From Thioploca sp. (GTDB lineage Bacteria; Pseudomonadota; Gammaproteobacteria; Beggiatoales; Beggiatoaceae), in assembly GCA_012032555.1 (NCBI GenBank), contig JAAUSR010000019.1, forward strand, positions 1 to 64,000: a DNA stretch of 64,000 nt, given 5' to 3'. Numbering within the stretch: the first letter of the stretch is position 1; the number at the start of each line of letters is the position of its first letter. The notes below the pieces were generated by a model, which ran no database searches, was not told the DNA's origin, and worked only from the letters and a program-made list of their open reading frames with translations. The translations under genes and the position numbers were made by a program. Below are positions 1-12,311 of this stretch, one piece after another.

Positions 1-148
1 AGAACACTTGTCAATAAAATTAGATTTCATACAATTGATTTATATGATGAAATAATTGGTGTCTGTGCTGGACTATGGAATTTTTACTTAGCTAATTGAT
101 TGGTTTTTAACGTGATACAACTCTATTGAAGCGAAATTATTAACACTC

Positions 149-301
149 ATGAATTACAATCACCTTTATCATGCCGGCCGTTTTGCAGATGTACGTAAAC
201 ACGTTATACAGATTAATTTTATCAATGCTTTTAAATCTAAAAATACCCCCTTTTGTTACCTTAAAAACCATATCAATAAAATTGGTATTCGTTCATTATA
301 G
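149..301 (+). pseudogene. rlmJ: N-terminal remnant of 23S rRNA (adenine2030-N6)-methyltransferase RlmJ
   Basis: Read by eye: MNYNHLYHAGRFADVRKHVIQINFINAFKSKNTPFCYLKNHINKIGIRSL*, resembling the RlmJ N-terminus (M-Y-H-HAG-ADV-KH...K..PF.YL.TH). Stops after 50 aa. Confidence 0.6.
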
Positions 302-662
302 GAGCACACCCTGAAAGAATATAAGCAAGAGATAAAATAGCTCGTGTAGGGTGCGTTAATAACACACCGAAAACATTAAGTGGAATCTAGACGATAAAAC
401 CGACACTTGATGAGTAGTATAGCTAATCGGCGTAACCCAATATTTTATGCCCGGTTTTGTTAGGTTACTGTGTAAAAAGACGAGTCTAATCTGATAACTC
501 AATGGCATTGATGTGCCGGGTAGGTAGTTACATTTAAACTAAAAAAGCTAAATACTCTAGAATATTCTTGTTAATTTTGTTCATTATCATTTTTTAAAAT
601 AAATTTAATATTTAAGTACTATTTAAATATAAAAGTCCAACTTTTTTTGGAGAAAACAAAAT

Positions 663-3041
663 ATGTTCACCTTTCAATTTTCCCAGTATTGGATTCTTTG
701 GCGAACGATATTATTGGGTATCGTTATTTCAACTCCGATCCCAGTTATTGCTGCTATTTTATCACCACAATTTCCAACCACTTTCCAATCAACTGATTTT
801 GCTAAATCCACTACTACTGCGGAGTTGGAAGCAACCCGTCAGCAAACTAAGGTGAACCATCCTAAATTTATCGACCGGTCAATTCAGTTGGCAACTACCT
901 ACCAAACGATAGGCAATTATGCTCAGGCGTATAAAATCCTTCAAGAGGCTTTGTCTCGTGCTCAATTCATTACTCCCGAAAACAAAGTATTGTTAACTAG
1001 CCAGTTAAGTGATGTTTTATTAGCCATGCAACAACCAGATGAAGCGGCTAGTCACCTAGAACAGATTCTACCGCTAGCGCGTCGTCTCGGTTCACCGCTA
1101 GTATTAGCACATGTCTTGAATAATCTAGGTAATGCTTTATACATTCTTGAAGATTACTCAGCGGCTATCACGCTGTATTTAGAAGCCATTGAGTTGGCAG
1201 CGCATGCCGGTGACTCATCTTTGCATATTGAAGTATTAAACAATCTAGGTTTAGTTCAACTGCAACTCAAAAACCCACCAGCTAGTTTAGCTACTTTGGA
1301 AACCGCTTGGTCAGCAGCGCAAAAATTAACACCGAGTCAGGGTAAAACTTATATTTTACTCGGTTTAGCACAGTTGGCTCTGCATATCCAAAAACAATTT
1401 CCTCAGACCTTGCTTACAGCTCAGGCCTTATTTACAGCTTCTCAAATTTTAGATGCAGCACGCCAATTGGCTGAACAACAACAAAATAACCGGTCATTAT
1501 CGTACGCTAAAGGTCTGTTAGGCGAAGTCTACGAACGCCAACAACGTTATTCAGAGGCGCAACACTTAACTCAACAAGCTATCTTTTTTGCACAAGCGAT
1601 TCCAGATGTTTTATATCTGTGGGAAGGTCAGCAAGCACGTTTATTACAAGCTCAAGGACAATTGTCAGCAGCGGCAGCGAGCTATCGTCAAGCACTCGAA
1701 CATTTACACCCTATTAGAACGCGATTATTCATCGGACAGCGAGATACATCTGAATTGTTTGCTGAACGGATTCGGCCAATTTATTTGGGACTAGCTGATG
1801 TACTGTTGCAACAAGCTGTTCAGGAAACCACTCAAGTCAAAACTACGCTGTTAAAACAAGCGCGAACTACTCAGGAAACCGCTAATAAAGTCACTAATGA
1901 ATTCAAAACTAAGATATTAAAACAAACGCGAGACAGCCTCGAATTACTGAAAACCATGGAGTTACAAGAATATTTTAAAAATGAATGTGTTGTAGCCAGT
2001 GGTACGGAAAATCAAGCAACAGCTTTAGAAGAACGCTTAGACCAACAGACGGCAGTCCTTTATCCTATTATTTTACCCAATCGCTTAGAGTTATTGTTCA
2101 CCACCGTTAGCGGCACTCAGCAAATGATAGTACCCGTTGATGCAGATATTTTAACAACAACTGTTAATGAATTTCGTTTTAATTTACAATTAAGTGTTAC
2201 CAGTCGCTTTATTAAACAAGCCAAACAACTGTACGAATGGCTTATCGTTCCGCTCGAAGCCGAATTAACCCAACATCATATTCAAACCTTAGTGGTGGTG
2301 CCAGATGGTATTTTGCGGACGATTCCTTTTGCGGCTTTGTATAATGCGCGTGACAAGAAATTCTTAATTCACCAGTTAGCCTTAGCGGTTACGCCAGGTT
2401 TAAACTTAACCAATCCCCAACCATTCAACCGAGCGAACCTCAGAATATCACTCAATGGACTATCAGCAGCAGTACAAGGTTTTGCCGCTTTACCCAATGT
2501 TCTCAAAGAAATTAATCAAATTAAAAATATTATTCCTAATCATGACGTTTTACTTAATCAAGCTTTTGTGCTACAGAAATTCAATCAGCAGATAGAAGGT
2601 ACACCTTACGAAATCGTGCATATTGCTTCGCATGGCCAATTTGACCGTAATCCTAACAACACGTTTTTGCTAACTTATGACGATAAACTCACGATGGACA
2701 AATTACAAAGTTTATTAAGTTTTAGTCAGACACGAAAACAGCCAGTGGCTTTACTAACCCTCAGTGCCTGTCAAACTGCAGTTGGTGATGAGCGGGCGGC
2801 ATTAGGACTAGCCGGGGTAGCGATTAAAGCCGGGGCCGAAAGTGCCATAGCCAGTTTATGGTTCGTGGACGACGAATCGACCTCACAGTTAATCGTAGAA
2901 TTGTACCGTAATTTACTCAACAATCCGCAGTGGTCTCGTGCTAAGGCATTGCAACAAGCGCAGCAAAAATTAGCTGCTACACCAGCATATCAACATCCGG
3001 CTTATTGGTCCCCCTTTTTGTTGATTGGCAATTGGTTATAA
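663..3041 (+). CDS. TPR-repeat protein with C-terminal CHAT (caspase-like) domain
   Basis: N-terminal hydrophobic segment, tandem TPR-like helices, C-terminal VVVPDGILRTIPFAAL...VHIASHGQF...LLTLSACQTAVGDERAALGLAGVAIKAGAESAIASLWFVDDEST with the CHAT His and Cys motifs. Confidence 0.9.
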   Translation: MFTFQFSQYWILWRTILLGIVISTPIPVIAAILSPQFPTTFQSTDFAKSTTTAELEATRQQTKVNHPKFIDRSIQLATTYQTIGNYAQAYKILQEALSRAQFITPENKVLLTSQLSDVLLAMQQPDEAASHLEQILPLARRLGSPLVLAHVLNNLGNALYILEDYSAAITLYLEAIELAAHAGDSSLHIEVLNNLGLVQLQLKNPPASLATLETAWSAAQKLTPSQGKTYILLGLAQLALHIQKQFPQTLLTAQALFTASQILDAARQLAEQQQNNRSLSYAKGLLGEVYERQQRYSEAQHLTQQAIFFAQAIPDVLYLWEGQQARLLQAQGQLSAAAASYRQALEHLHPIRTRLFIGQRDTSELFAERIRPIYLGLADVLLQQAVQETTQVKTTLLKQARTTQETANKVTNEFKTKILKQTRDSLELLKTMELQEYFKNECVVASGTENQATALEERLDQQTAVLYPIILPNRLELLFTTVSGTQQMIVPVDADILTTTVNEFRFNLQLSVTSRFIKQAKQLYEWLIVPLEAELTQHHIQTLVVVPDGILRTIPFAALYNARDKKFLIHQLALAVTPGLNLTNPQPFNRANLRISLNGLSAAVQGFAALPNVLKEINQIKNIIPNHDVLLNQAFVLQKFNQQIEGTPYEIVHIASHGQFDRNPNNTFLLTYDDKLTMDKLQSLLSFSQTRKQPVALLTLSACQTAVGDERAALGLAGVAIKAGAESAIASLWFVDDESTSQLIVELYRNLLNNPQWSRAKALQQAQQKLAATPAYQHPAYWSPFLLIGNWL

Positions 3042-3071
3042 TTTGAACCCAGATTTTATGGAGATTTCTTC

Positions 3072-3971
3072 ATGAACACTCGCCCGTTGGTCAGCTTTGA
3101 CTGGGCTATCAAATATCTGCTTCGAGATAAAGCCAACTTTGATATTTTAGAAGGGTTTCTTACCGCTTTACTGCGCCAAGAACTGCGAATTCTTTCGCTA
3201 CTGGAAAGCGAGTCTAATCAAGACGATCGCTTGGATAAATTTAATCGCGTCGATTTATTGGTAGAAAACGACCGGCATGAATTAATCATTATTGAAGTGC
3301 AAAGCAATCGAGAAATTCACTATTTAGAACGAATGTTATATGGTACCTCCAAACTTATTGTTGAACATATGCAACTGGGCGATGATTATGACCAAATTAA
3401 AAAGATAATTTCGGTCAGTATCTTATATTTTTTACTGGGCGAAGGCGAAACCGACTACGTTTTTCATGGTATTACCGAGTTTTATGGCTTAAACAATCAT
3501 TCTCGTTTAGAACTCAAAAAACATAATAAAGCCGCTATTCTGGGTTTAGAGTTCATTACCGCTAAAGACCTGTTTCCCGAATACTACCTTATCGAAGTCG
3601 AGAAATTTCAGGACATTATCCAATCGGATTTAGATGAATGGATTTATTTACTCAAACATTCCGAGGTCAAACCTGAATTCCAAGCTAAGCATATTCAACA
3701 AGCCAAAGACAAGTTAGCGGTCATAAAGATGTCGCCACGAGAGCGTCAAGCTTATGAACGGTTTCTACTTAATCGTATGGATGAGCGTGAATCGATTGAG
3801 AGTGCGAAGGAGGAAGGACGTGAAGAAGGACTCAAGAAAGGACGCAAAGAAGGGCATTATGAGGAAAAACTCACCACCGCTCGAGCTATGTTAGCCGAAA
3901 ACCTCGACATTGCTTTGATAGCTAAAATCACCGGACTATCTATCGCCGAAATTCAACAATTGGAATCATAA
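3072..3971 (+). CDS. Rpn-family recombination-promoting nuclease / PD-(D/E)XK transposase-like protein
   Basis: FDWAIKYLLRDKANFDILEGFLTALL...RVDLLVENDRHELIIIEVQ (PD-(D/E)XK core) and a charged C-terminal EGREEGLKKGRKEG tract typical of the family. Confidence 0.75.
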   Translation: MNTRPLVSFDWAIKYLLRDKANFDILEGFLTALLRQELRILSLLESESNQDDRLDKFNRVDLLVENDRHELIIIEVQSNREIHYLERMLYGTSKLIVEHMQLGDDYDQIKKIISVSILYFLLGEGETDYVFHGITEFYGLNNHSRLELKKHNKAAILGLEFITAKDLFPEYYLIEVEKFQDIIQSDLDEWIYLLKHSEVKPEFQAKHIQQAKDKLAVIKMSPRERQAYERFLLNRMDERESIESAKEEGREEGLKKGRKEGHYEEKLTTARAMLAENLDIALIAKITGLSIAEIQQLES

Positions 3972-3977
3972 CTATCT

Positions 3978-6577
3978 ATGTTAAAAATCAGTCGTTTGCT
4001 GATGCTACTTACTCTAAATAATCAACTTTATGCGGAAGTCATCACGGATGGTACCCTTGGTGCACAACTGAACTTACCTGGTCCCGATTTTCAAATTGGG
4101 GCTAACTTAGGTCAACAACTTGGCGACAATTTATTTCATAGCTTTCAAAATTTTAATCTGCAAAGTCATGAAGGTGCTACTTTTTCTGGACCAGACAGTG
4201 TTAATATTATTTTTAGTCGCGTGACTGGAGGTAATCCTTCCCAAATTAATGGCACGATCCGCTCGACCATTCCCCATGCGGAACTCTTTCTATTAAACCC
4301 GGCTGGCATTGTCTTTGGTGAATCAGCGCATTTAGATGTGCAAGGCGGATTTCATGTCAGTACAGCAGATTATATGCGATTAGGTACCACCGGACGTTTT
4401 GATGCCCGGGTGCCATCACAAAGTATTTTAACGGTGGCTCCACCCACGGCTTTTGGCTTTTTAGACGTACCTAAACCCATTCAAGTCCAAGGTAGTGACT
4501 TAGCTATTGCTACCCAAGCGGACTTTTCATTGATTGGAGGCGACTTAATGCTCAATCATGCGCAATTAAATGCGGCTAGTGGACGTTTTAATTTAGTCAG
4601 TGTCGCCTCCAAAGGTGAAGTCACTTCCAAAGCCGGTCGCTTGGATGTGCGCATTCCAGAAACGGCCAGTTTTACCCAACTGGGACACATTGACGTGCTG
4701 GATTCTCATATTGAGACCAGTGGTTCACCAGCCGGTGGGATTAGCATTCGGGGTGGTCAAGTATGGCTCCGGGATTCTTTAATTCATGCTCATACCCTCG
4801 GTGAAAGTGATGGTAAAGATATTGACATTTTAACTACCGATTGGTTGCGGATTCAGGGAAAAGCAACGGATAGTTCTTCTTATGAACATACTATAGCTAA
4901 TATTGATATTAAAGATTCAGTTGGGATTGTCAGTAATACCTTTGGTCGAGGTCAAGCCGGTCATATTTTTATTACCACACCGCGTCTGGAAATGCGTCAA
5001 AGTACTATCGATACCAGCACCAGCAGTGAAGGTGATGGGGGTAATATCGATATTCAAAGTCAGCAAATTCGTCTGGAGGAAGGTGCGGAAATTTCCAGTA
5101 ATACTTATGGTACTGGTGCCGGAGGACAAATTAACCTTAAAGCGACAGAACAACTTGCTCTAGTTGATCAACGTATTTTCTCACCGAGGCTGAGATTGCT
5201 AACCGTACCCTTATTCAAACTAATACTTTTAATATTGGTAATAGTGGTCAGATTGCGATTGAAACCGGATACTTAAATTTATCCGGGGGATATATTCTTT
5301 CTAATACCGATAGTCAAGGTAATAGCGGTACCATTATTATTAATGCTGATAGGATGGATGTTTTCAATGGCAGTGGTATTACGGCTGGTGTTCTCCGGCA
5401 AGCGACCGGTTCTGGTGGTAGTATCCAAATAAATGTAACTGATACGATTCAACTTTCTGGGTTTCGTCCTGGATTTATCAATGACGGTTCTCTCCTTGTT
5501 GAAAACTTTCAAAGTGCTATCACGCCAGCGACCGTTGGAAAAGGCTTCGGTGGCTCATTAGAAATATCAACTAAGAATTTAATAGTGAGTGATTATGCTA
5601 CCATTGCGGCAGCAACTGTGGGGATTGGCGCAGCCGGTAATATGAATATTGTCGTAGATAATTTGTATTTAAAAGATGGTGGTATTTTAACTAATAGTAG
5701 TGGTGCTATAGTTGGTGGGGAACTCTGGTTAGCAACCGGAGATGGTGGTCACATTACGGTGACAGCTAAAGAAAATATCGTTATCTCCGGGCGGAATCCA
5801 TTTAATCCCAGTAGTATCACCAGTAATACTTTTTTATCTGGTCAAGGTGGTAATCTTGATATTCAAGCTAATCGCCTCATCTTAACGGATGGTGGTACTA
5901 TTGCTGCTAACAGTTTAGGTATAGGTAATGCCGGCAATATCCATATCTACGCTAATCAGCTTAGCTTAACCAATGGGGGAGAAATCACTTCGGCTGCTGC
6001 TCAAGCGATTGGGGGTAGTATTACGGTGTTTGCTATGGATTTACTGTACTTACGGGATGCTCAACTGACTACCAGCGTTCATGGTGGCAAAGGCAATGGG
6101 GGTAATATCACTATTGAGAACCCCAGTTTGGTCGTGTTAGATCAGAGTCAAATCATAGCGCAAGCTGAAGAAGGGCAGGGTGGCAATATTCGTCTGGTTG
6201 CCAACAATTTCTTAAAAACACCAGATAGCCTAATCAGTGCTTCTTCTCGATTAGGGCTTGATGGCGAAATCGTCATTAATTCTCCCGATAAAACTGTCAG
6301 TAGCAGTTTGTTAATTTTACCCACCGCGTTCACCGATGTGAGTGGTTTATTACCACGACCCTGTGAGGCGATAACATTGGCAGAATATCTGAAACGAAGC
6401 AGTTTTAAGGTTAATCGTCTGGCTGGGAGTTCTTTGCTATCACCTTTCGACTTAAAACCCAGTCACCCGATAGTTTCAACTCTTAATACCTTCATCTCAG
6501 TTCAACCAACTTCCTCAAAACCGCCCAAGACCGGGTCTACTCAATCATTAGCTTTATTAACGGGTTGTCATCAGTAA
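3978..6577 (+). CDS. Filamentous haemagglutinin N-terminal domain exoprotein (TpsA-like), interrupted by one frameshift
   Basis: ORFs 3978..5276 and 5354..6577. The N-terminus has the haemagglutination activity domain (ITDGTLGAQLNLPGPDFQIGANLG...NPAGIVFGESAHLDVQGGFHVSTADY). The second frame reads back to about 5186 (EAEIANRTLIQTNTFNIGNSGQIAIETGYL...), so one reading-frame change lies within about 5168-5189. Confidence 0.85.
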
Positions 6578-6600
6578 TATCTATTCCTAGAAGACAATTC

Positions 6601-7803
6601 TTACAATGTTATTTCGTTCACACTGGTAATGGCCAAAATCACGCCGGTGATAATTACACCGATTATCCCACCAATAACTAAAATAGCAATCGGTTCAAGT
6701 AATAATAAAAACCGTTTCATTCGCAATCGACCACTTTCTTCTAATAATTTTGCCAATGAGCGTAGCATCCGCGGTAATTGACCAGCTCGTTCACCGGCGC
6801 GAATGAGATTATGTCCGGTTGGGGTTAAGGCGTCATTATCTTGTAATGCTTGTGATAAAGTAGAGCCGGTTTTAACCGCCTTACTAACTTGAATTAATTT
6901 AGCGTTTAACCGTGGTAATTTAATGCCTTGAGCCGATAATTCTAGTGCATGTAGTAATGCTACCCGATTTTCCAATAAAGTCCCCATCATCGCTGCCCAG
7001 CGTGCCGTTTCTGCTTCTAGAATCCATGTTCCTAATAAAGGTAATTGAGCCACATTATCTTTCAATTTAGCGCGTAAGTGTGGTTGAGTGAGTAAATAGG
7101 TTGCAATAACCACTAGTACCACCAAGCTACCAACTAACCATTCTATATGAGTATTTAACAACATACCGGTATTTAAAACCCATTGTGCTAAAAGTGGTAT
7201 ATGATCTCCACGATTTTTAAGAATATTAGCGAAGCGAGGAACCACGACGGTGAAAATCATGATAATAGCCGCAATACCAGAAACAATAAGAATAACTGGA
7301 TAAGTTAGGGCATTGCGCATTTCATTGGCGATTTGGATCTCGTATTCCATTTGATTAAGGGCATCGCGTAACGCGGTTGCTAATTTACCAGTTAATTCTC
7401 CGGCTTCGACTAATTGCAGCAGATACCAAGGTAACTGAAGTGGACTCGTTTGTAAGGTGATTGAAAAAGCGGTTCCTTGACGAAGTTTAATGGCGATGTT
7501 AGTAAAAGTTTGAGTAATAAAGGGATGATGGGAAGAATGGGCAATAGACTCCACCGCTTCTATTAAAGTCACATCAGACTCAAGTAAGGTAGTTAGTTCG
7601 TGTAAGATAATTAAAATATCTTTCTGTTTCGGTTTTTTACCACGAAAAATACGGTCAGTATGCTGAGAGTCAGTTGCGGTCAGGTAAAGCGGAGTCAGTC
7701 CCCGTCGCTGCAATTGACGCAGGGCTTCTCTCTCGGTGTTAGCGGCTAAGATTCCGCTTACTTGTTGTTGTTGAGCATCAATCGCTTGATATTTATAGCG
7801 CAT
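6601..7803 (-). CDS. gspF: Type II secretion system inner membrane protein GspF / PilC-like
   Basis: MRYKYQAIDAQQQQVSGILAANTEREALRQLQRRGLTPL...; two GspF domains and TM segments; C-terminal LLLLEPIAILVIGGIIGVIITGVILAI. Confidence 0.85.
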   Translation of the reverse strand: MRYKYQAIDAQQQQVSGILAANTEREALRQLQRRGLTPLYLTATDSQHTDRIFRGKKPKQKDILIILHELTTLLESDVTLIEAVESIAHSSHHPFITQTFTNIAIKLRQGTAFSITLQTSPLQLPWYLLQLVEAGELTGKLATALRDALNQMEYEIQIANEMRNALTYPVILIVSGIAAIIMIFTVVVPRFANILKNRGDHIPLLAQWVLNTGMLLNTHIEWLVGSLVVLVVIATYLLTQPHLRAKLKDNVAQLPLLGTWILEAETARWAAMMGTLLENRVALLHALELSAQGIKLPRLNAKLIQVSKAVKTGSTLSQALQDNDALTPTGHNLIRAGERAGQLPRMLRSLAKLLEESGRLRMKRFLLLLEPIAILVIGGIIGVIITGVILAITSVNEITL

Positions 7804-7807
7804 ATTT

Positions 7808-7835
7808 TCAGTTATCAGTTATCAGTTATCAGTTA
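7808..7835 (-). repeat. (TAACTGA)x4 heptamer array immediately upstream of the gspF-like start codon
   Basis: Plus strand reads TCAGTTA x4 at 7808-7835 (= TAACTGA x4 on the minus strand), ending 4 bp from the ATG at 7803. Confidence 0.95.
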
Positions 7836-7922
7836 TCAACTGATAGCTTAACTGAATGGTTAATAATTGACAGACCTGGAGCTGATAACAGTCGCTTAAT
7901 TGCTAATAGACATTATAATTGT

Positions 7923-8946
<1,024 letters not shown>

Positions 8947-9209
8947 TTATATTAAATTATAAATTTTTATTAGGCAAAGTTCTTCTTCCATAGCCGAAGA
9001 AAAATTATTATTATTACAATGGTTCGGATAGTTTTCAGTAGGGTATATTAAGCAATAGTCGTCATGTACCGATTTTAAAAGAAAAAAGTGCTTAACACTT
9101 CTTTCAATTATTCAAGGTAAAATCAAAAAGTGACAAGAACTACCTGAACCATTTTAATACGGTTGAAAATATTCGTATTCTTTACTGCTCCAATACTCAG
9201 GTAGCCCTT

Positions 9210-9503
9210 ATGTCAACAACTAAAATTTTTGAAAATCAATTTATCCAACAACCTCAATTGCGCTATGAACAAACGAGTGCTTTGTACGCTTCACAATTTG
9301 TGATTAGTGCGACCGGAGAAGAAGTGATTATCAATTTTTCTTCTGGTACTTTAACAGAACCAAACAATGGAGAAACTTATTTACCAATACATACTCGAAT
9401 TGCCTTGTCTGTTAGTGGTGCAAGAAAACTCGTTAATTTGCTTAATCAAGCCTTATCTGCTACTCAAATAACTTCAGTAACCACTAGCAAATTACACAAT
9501 TGA
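9210..9503 (+). CDS. DUF3467-like small protein
   Basis: 97 aa; YASQFVISATGEEVIINFSSGT...PIHTRIALSVSGARKLVNLLNQAL resembles DUF3467; family assignment by eye. Confidence 0.5.
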   Translation: MSTTKIFENQFIQQPQLRYEQTSALYASQFVISATGEEVIINFSSGTLTEPNNGETYLPIHTRIALSVSGARKLVNLLNQALSATQITSVTTSKLHN

Positions 9504-9533
9504 AAATAAAAGACTATAAATATAATATTTCGT

Positions 9534-10079
9534 CTAAGTAAGTGCCCACCGGGTTATTATCTCATAATGTGCACCACCGGTGGTCAGCGTGGAACGAACG
9601 AGACAAAAATCTCGAACTGACCAAGTAATGGGGGTGATGCTCGGCAAATCTTTAATTCGATTAGCTTTGCGTATTAAAGTAATATGAGCGTGAAAAGGAC
9701 GTTTTTCCGGATGATAACCACAGCTTTGCAAAGCTATCGTAAGTTGAGTAACGAGTTGAGTGAGTAATTCTGGGGTTTGACTCGCTCCCAACCATAAAAT
9801 TTGTGTTTTAGGCCAATAACCCAATTGATCTAAAGATAAATCAAACCTATCACTTTTTACGGTGGTGGCTACTTGTTGCAAACACTGTTTGGTAGCCTTA
9901 TTAATATCACCCAAAAAAGCGAGTGTGATATGCCAATTAACGGGCGGGATAATTTTTCCCATAATTCCTTGAGTATCGGTAATCACTTGACTAAGTTGAC
10001 TCAAATGAGAAAAAATCATTTCATTTGGGTATAAAGCAAAAAATAAACGTTCAGTAACAGAATTAATCATGACAATCAA
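9534..10079 (-). CDS. thpR: RNA 2',3'-cyclic phosphodiesterase (2'-5' RNA ligase family)
   Basis: RLFFALYPNE..., two HxT motifs: WHITLAFLGDI and HAHITLIRKA. Confidence 0.88.
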   Translation of the reverse strand: MIVMINSVTERLFFALYPNEMIFSHLSQLSQVITDTQGIMGKIIPPVNWHITLAFLGDINKATKQCLQQVATTVKSDRFDLSLDQLGYWPKTQILWLGASQTPELLTQLVTQLTIALQSCGYHPEKRPFHAHITLIRKANRIKDLPSITPITWSVRDFCLVRSTLTTGGAHYEIITRWALT

Positions 10080-10218
10080 CTGAAATAGCTATCATTAGCT
10101 CAAAGATTCCAATCTTTATAAAAAATTAAATAATTGTCAAGCTATCTCTTCTCGAATTGATAGAACATCAGATCGTTGATTAACGTAATATATTGATAAC
10201 TGATAATGGGAAAGCACC

Positions 10219-11223
10219 ATGAAAGCTGTTTTACTCACTGCCGCTGGTGGTACAGAAGTTTTGAAATTAACCGAAGTCGATATTCCACCGATCCCTCATC
10301 CAGAATACCTCCGAGTTCGTCTACAGGCGGCTGGCGTTAATCCGGTCGACTACAAAATGCGTAACCGGGGTGGAATTATGCCCGATAAATTACCCAAAAT
10401 TCTGGGTTGTGATGGCGCTGGAATCGTTGAATCTGTAGGTGAAGCCGTTACTCGTTTCCAAGTCGGTGATGAAGTTTATTTTTTTAATGGTGGCATTGGT
10501 ACCGATGAACCGGGTAATTATGCAGAATATACCGTTATTCATCAAGATTATGCTGCTCTCAAACCCCATCAACTTTCCATGCTAGAAGCCGCCGCTTTAC
10601 CACTTGCTTGGATTACAGCATGGGAATCATTAGTTGATCGAGTACAATTACAAGCCGATCAAACTGTGTTAATTCATGCTGGTGCCGGCGGAGTAGGTCA
10701 TTTAGCGATTCAATTAGCTAAAAACATAGGAGCTCGTGTTGTTGTCACCGTTAGTCATCCTGATAAATCGGCTTTGGCACAATCACTGGGTGCTAATCAT
10801 TGTATTGACTACACGCAAACAGATTTTGTACAAGCCACTCTTGATTGGACTCAAGGTCAAGGGGTTGATGTCGTTTTTGATACCGTTGGAGGAGAAACTT
10901 TTTGCCAATCTATCGCTGCTACCCGTATTTATGGAAAAATTGTTACGCTCTTAGAGAAAGCCTGCAACGAAGAAGCGATTAAATTAGCAAAACTACGAAA
11001 TGTCAGCCTCAGTTACGAACTCATGCTGACGCCCCTGTTACAAGAGATGTCAGCAGCCCGCATTGCGCAACGAAAAATGTTAGAAGAAGCCAATCGGATG
11101 ATAAAACTTGGTCAATTACAAATTAAAGTGAGCCAAGTTTTCCCCCTAGCAAAGGTAGCTCAAGCGCATCAACTTATTGAAGCCGGACATACTTTGGGAA
11201 AAGTGGTGTTAACCATTGAATAA
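10219..11223 (+). CDS. Zinc-type/quinone oxidoreductase, MDR superfamily
   Basis: GCDGAGIVESVGEAVTRFQVGDEVYFF and HAGAGGVGHLAIQLAKNIGARVVVTV nucleotide-binding motif. Confidence 0.88.
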   Translation: MKAVLLTAAGGTEVLKLTEVDIPPIPHPEYLRVRLQAAGVNPVDYKMRNRGGIMPDKLPKILGCDGAGIVESVGEAVTRFQVGDEVYFFNGGIGTDEPGNYAEYTVIHQDYAALKPHQLSMLEAAALPLAWITAWESLVDRVQLQADQTVLIHAGAGGVGHLAIQLAKNIGARVVVTVSHPDKSALAQSLGANHCIDYTQTDFVQATLDWTQGQGVDVVFDTVGGETFCQSIAATRIYGKIVTLLEKACNEEAIKLAKLRNVSLSYELMLTPLLQEMSAARIAQRKMLEEANRMIKLGQLQIKVSQVFPLAKVAQAHQLIEAGHTLGKVVLTIE

Positions 11224-11352
11224 AGAATTTTTTTAGTTAGTATGTGGAAATATAAGCTGCTTGTATTACCGATTTGGTAGGTGTTAAACCTATTTTTTTA
11301 TCATAATAACTACTAGCTGCAAAACTGTTACTATTCATTCACGACCTTATGT

Positions 11353-12267
11353 CTAAGGTTCTGAATTTAACTGTAGAATATCTTCTTTTGAAATGCCGTT
11401 ACTACCGCCAATACTATAACCCCAACACTGAGGTATATTATCAGTACTAATACCACAAGTATGAAATAAACCAGCACTGACGTAAGAGAAAGCACCGGGG
11501 GGTGGTGTCATTTGGCCATGACTATCATTTCCCCAACACACAATCGTATTATCATCTGTTCGTATCGCACAGGTATACCATTTACCGGCACTGACTTGAG
11601 AAAAAGTGCCGATGGGTGGTGAAGATTGTTCATTATCATTTAAGCCCCAACAAACCAGGGTTTGGTCAGGTTTAATTCCGCAGGTATGCCAGCCCAGTTT
11701 AGCGGCACTAATTTGAATAAACCGACCGGGAGGTGGTTTGGTTTCACCATAACGGTTTAAACCCCAACAGGTTACGGTTTCATCGGTTTGAATTCCACAG
11801 GTATACCATCTACCCGCACTAACTTGAATAAAAGTACCCGTTGGTGAAATTGCTTGACCATAGTTGGTTTCTGGTTTATCAGCCCCCCAACAAGTGACTG
11901 TCTGATCAGGACGAATTCCACAGGTATGAAAACCACCCGCACTGATTTGAGAAAATTTGCCGGTGGGTGCATTGATTTCACCATCGGTATCTCGACCCCA
12001 GCAGGTTACGGTGCTATTAGTAACATCAATGCCACAACCATGGCTATAGCCTACTGTAACTTGAGAAAAACGACGGTTGGTTGGTGGTTCTACCTTAGCA
12101 CGTGACCACCATCCTTGACATTTAATACTATGATCACGGGTAACCAAACAAGTATAGCCCGCTCCAGCATCTAAAACTGCGGCTGAACCAACTTGATGGA
12201 ACAAGATAAATACGCTGATTGATCGTAAAATTAATTGAGCGAGTGAATTTAAGAAAATGGAATACAT
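11353..12267 (-). CDS. Secreted RCC1/BLIP-II-like repeat protein
   Basis: Tandem repeats of the type GxFSQVSAGxxHTCGIxxDxTVTCWG, signal-like N-terminus. Confidence 0.75.
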   Translation of the reverse strand: MYSIFLNSLAQLILRSISVFILFHQVGSAAVLDAGAGYTCLVTRDHSIKCQGWWSRAKVEPPTNRRFSQVTVGYSHGCGIDVTNSTVTCWGRDTDGEINAPTGKFSQISAGGFHTCGIRPDQTVTCWGADKPETNYGQAISPTGTFIQVSAGRWYTCGIQTDETVTCWGLNRYGETKPPPGRFIQISAAKLGWHTCGIKPDQTLVCWGLNDNEQSSPPIGTFSQVSAGKWYTCAIRTDDNTIVCWGNDSHGQMTPPPGAFSYVSAGLFHTCGISTDNIPQCWGYSIGGSNGISKEDILQLNSEP

Positions 12268-12311
12268 TATTTATTTTCTCTCTGGATAAGATTTTAGAAA
12301 TCTTTTGATTA

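Noticed and set aside
1588-1794. Small ORF inside the CHAT gene
   Set aside because: Overlaps a convincing long CDS in another frame; no recognisable motif.
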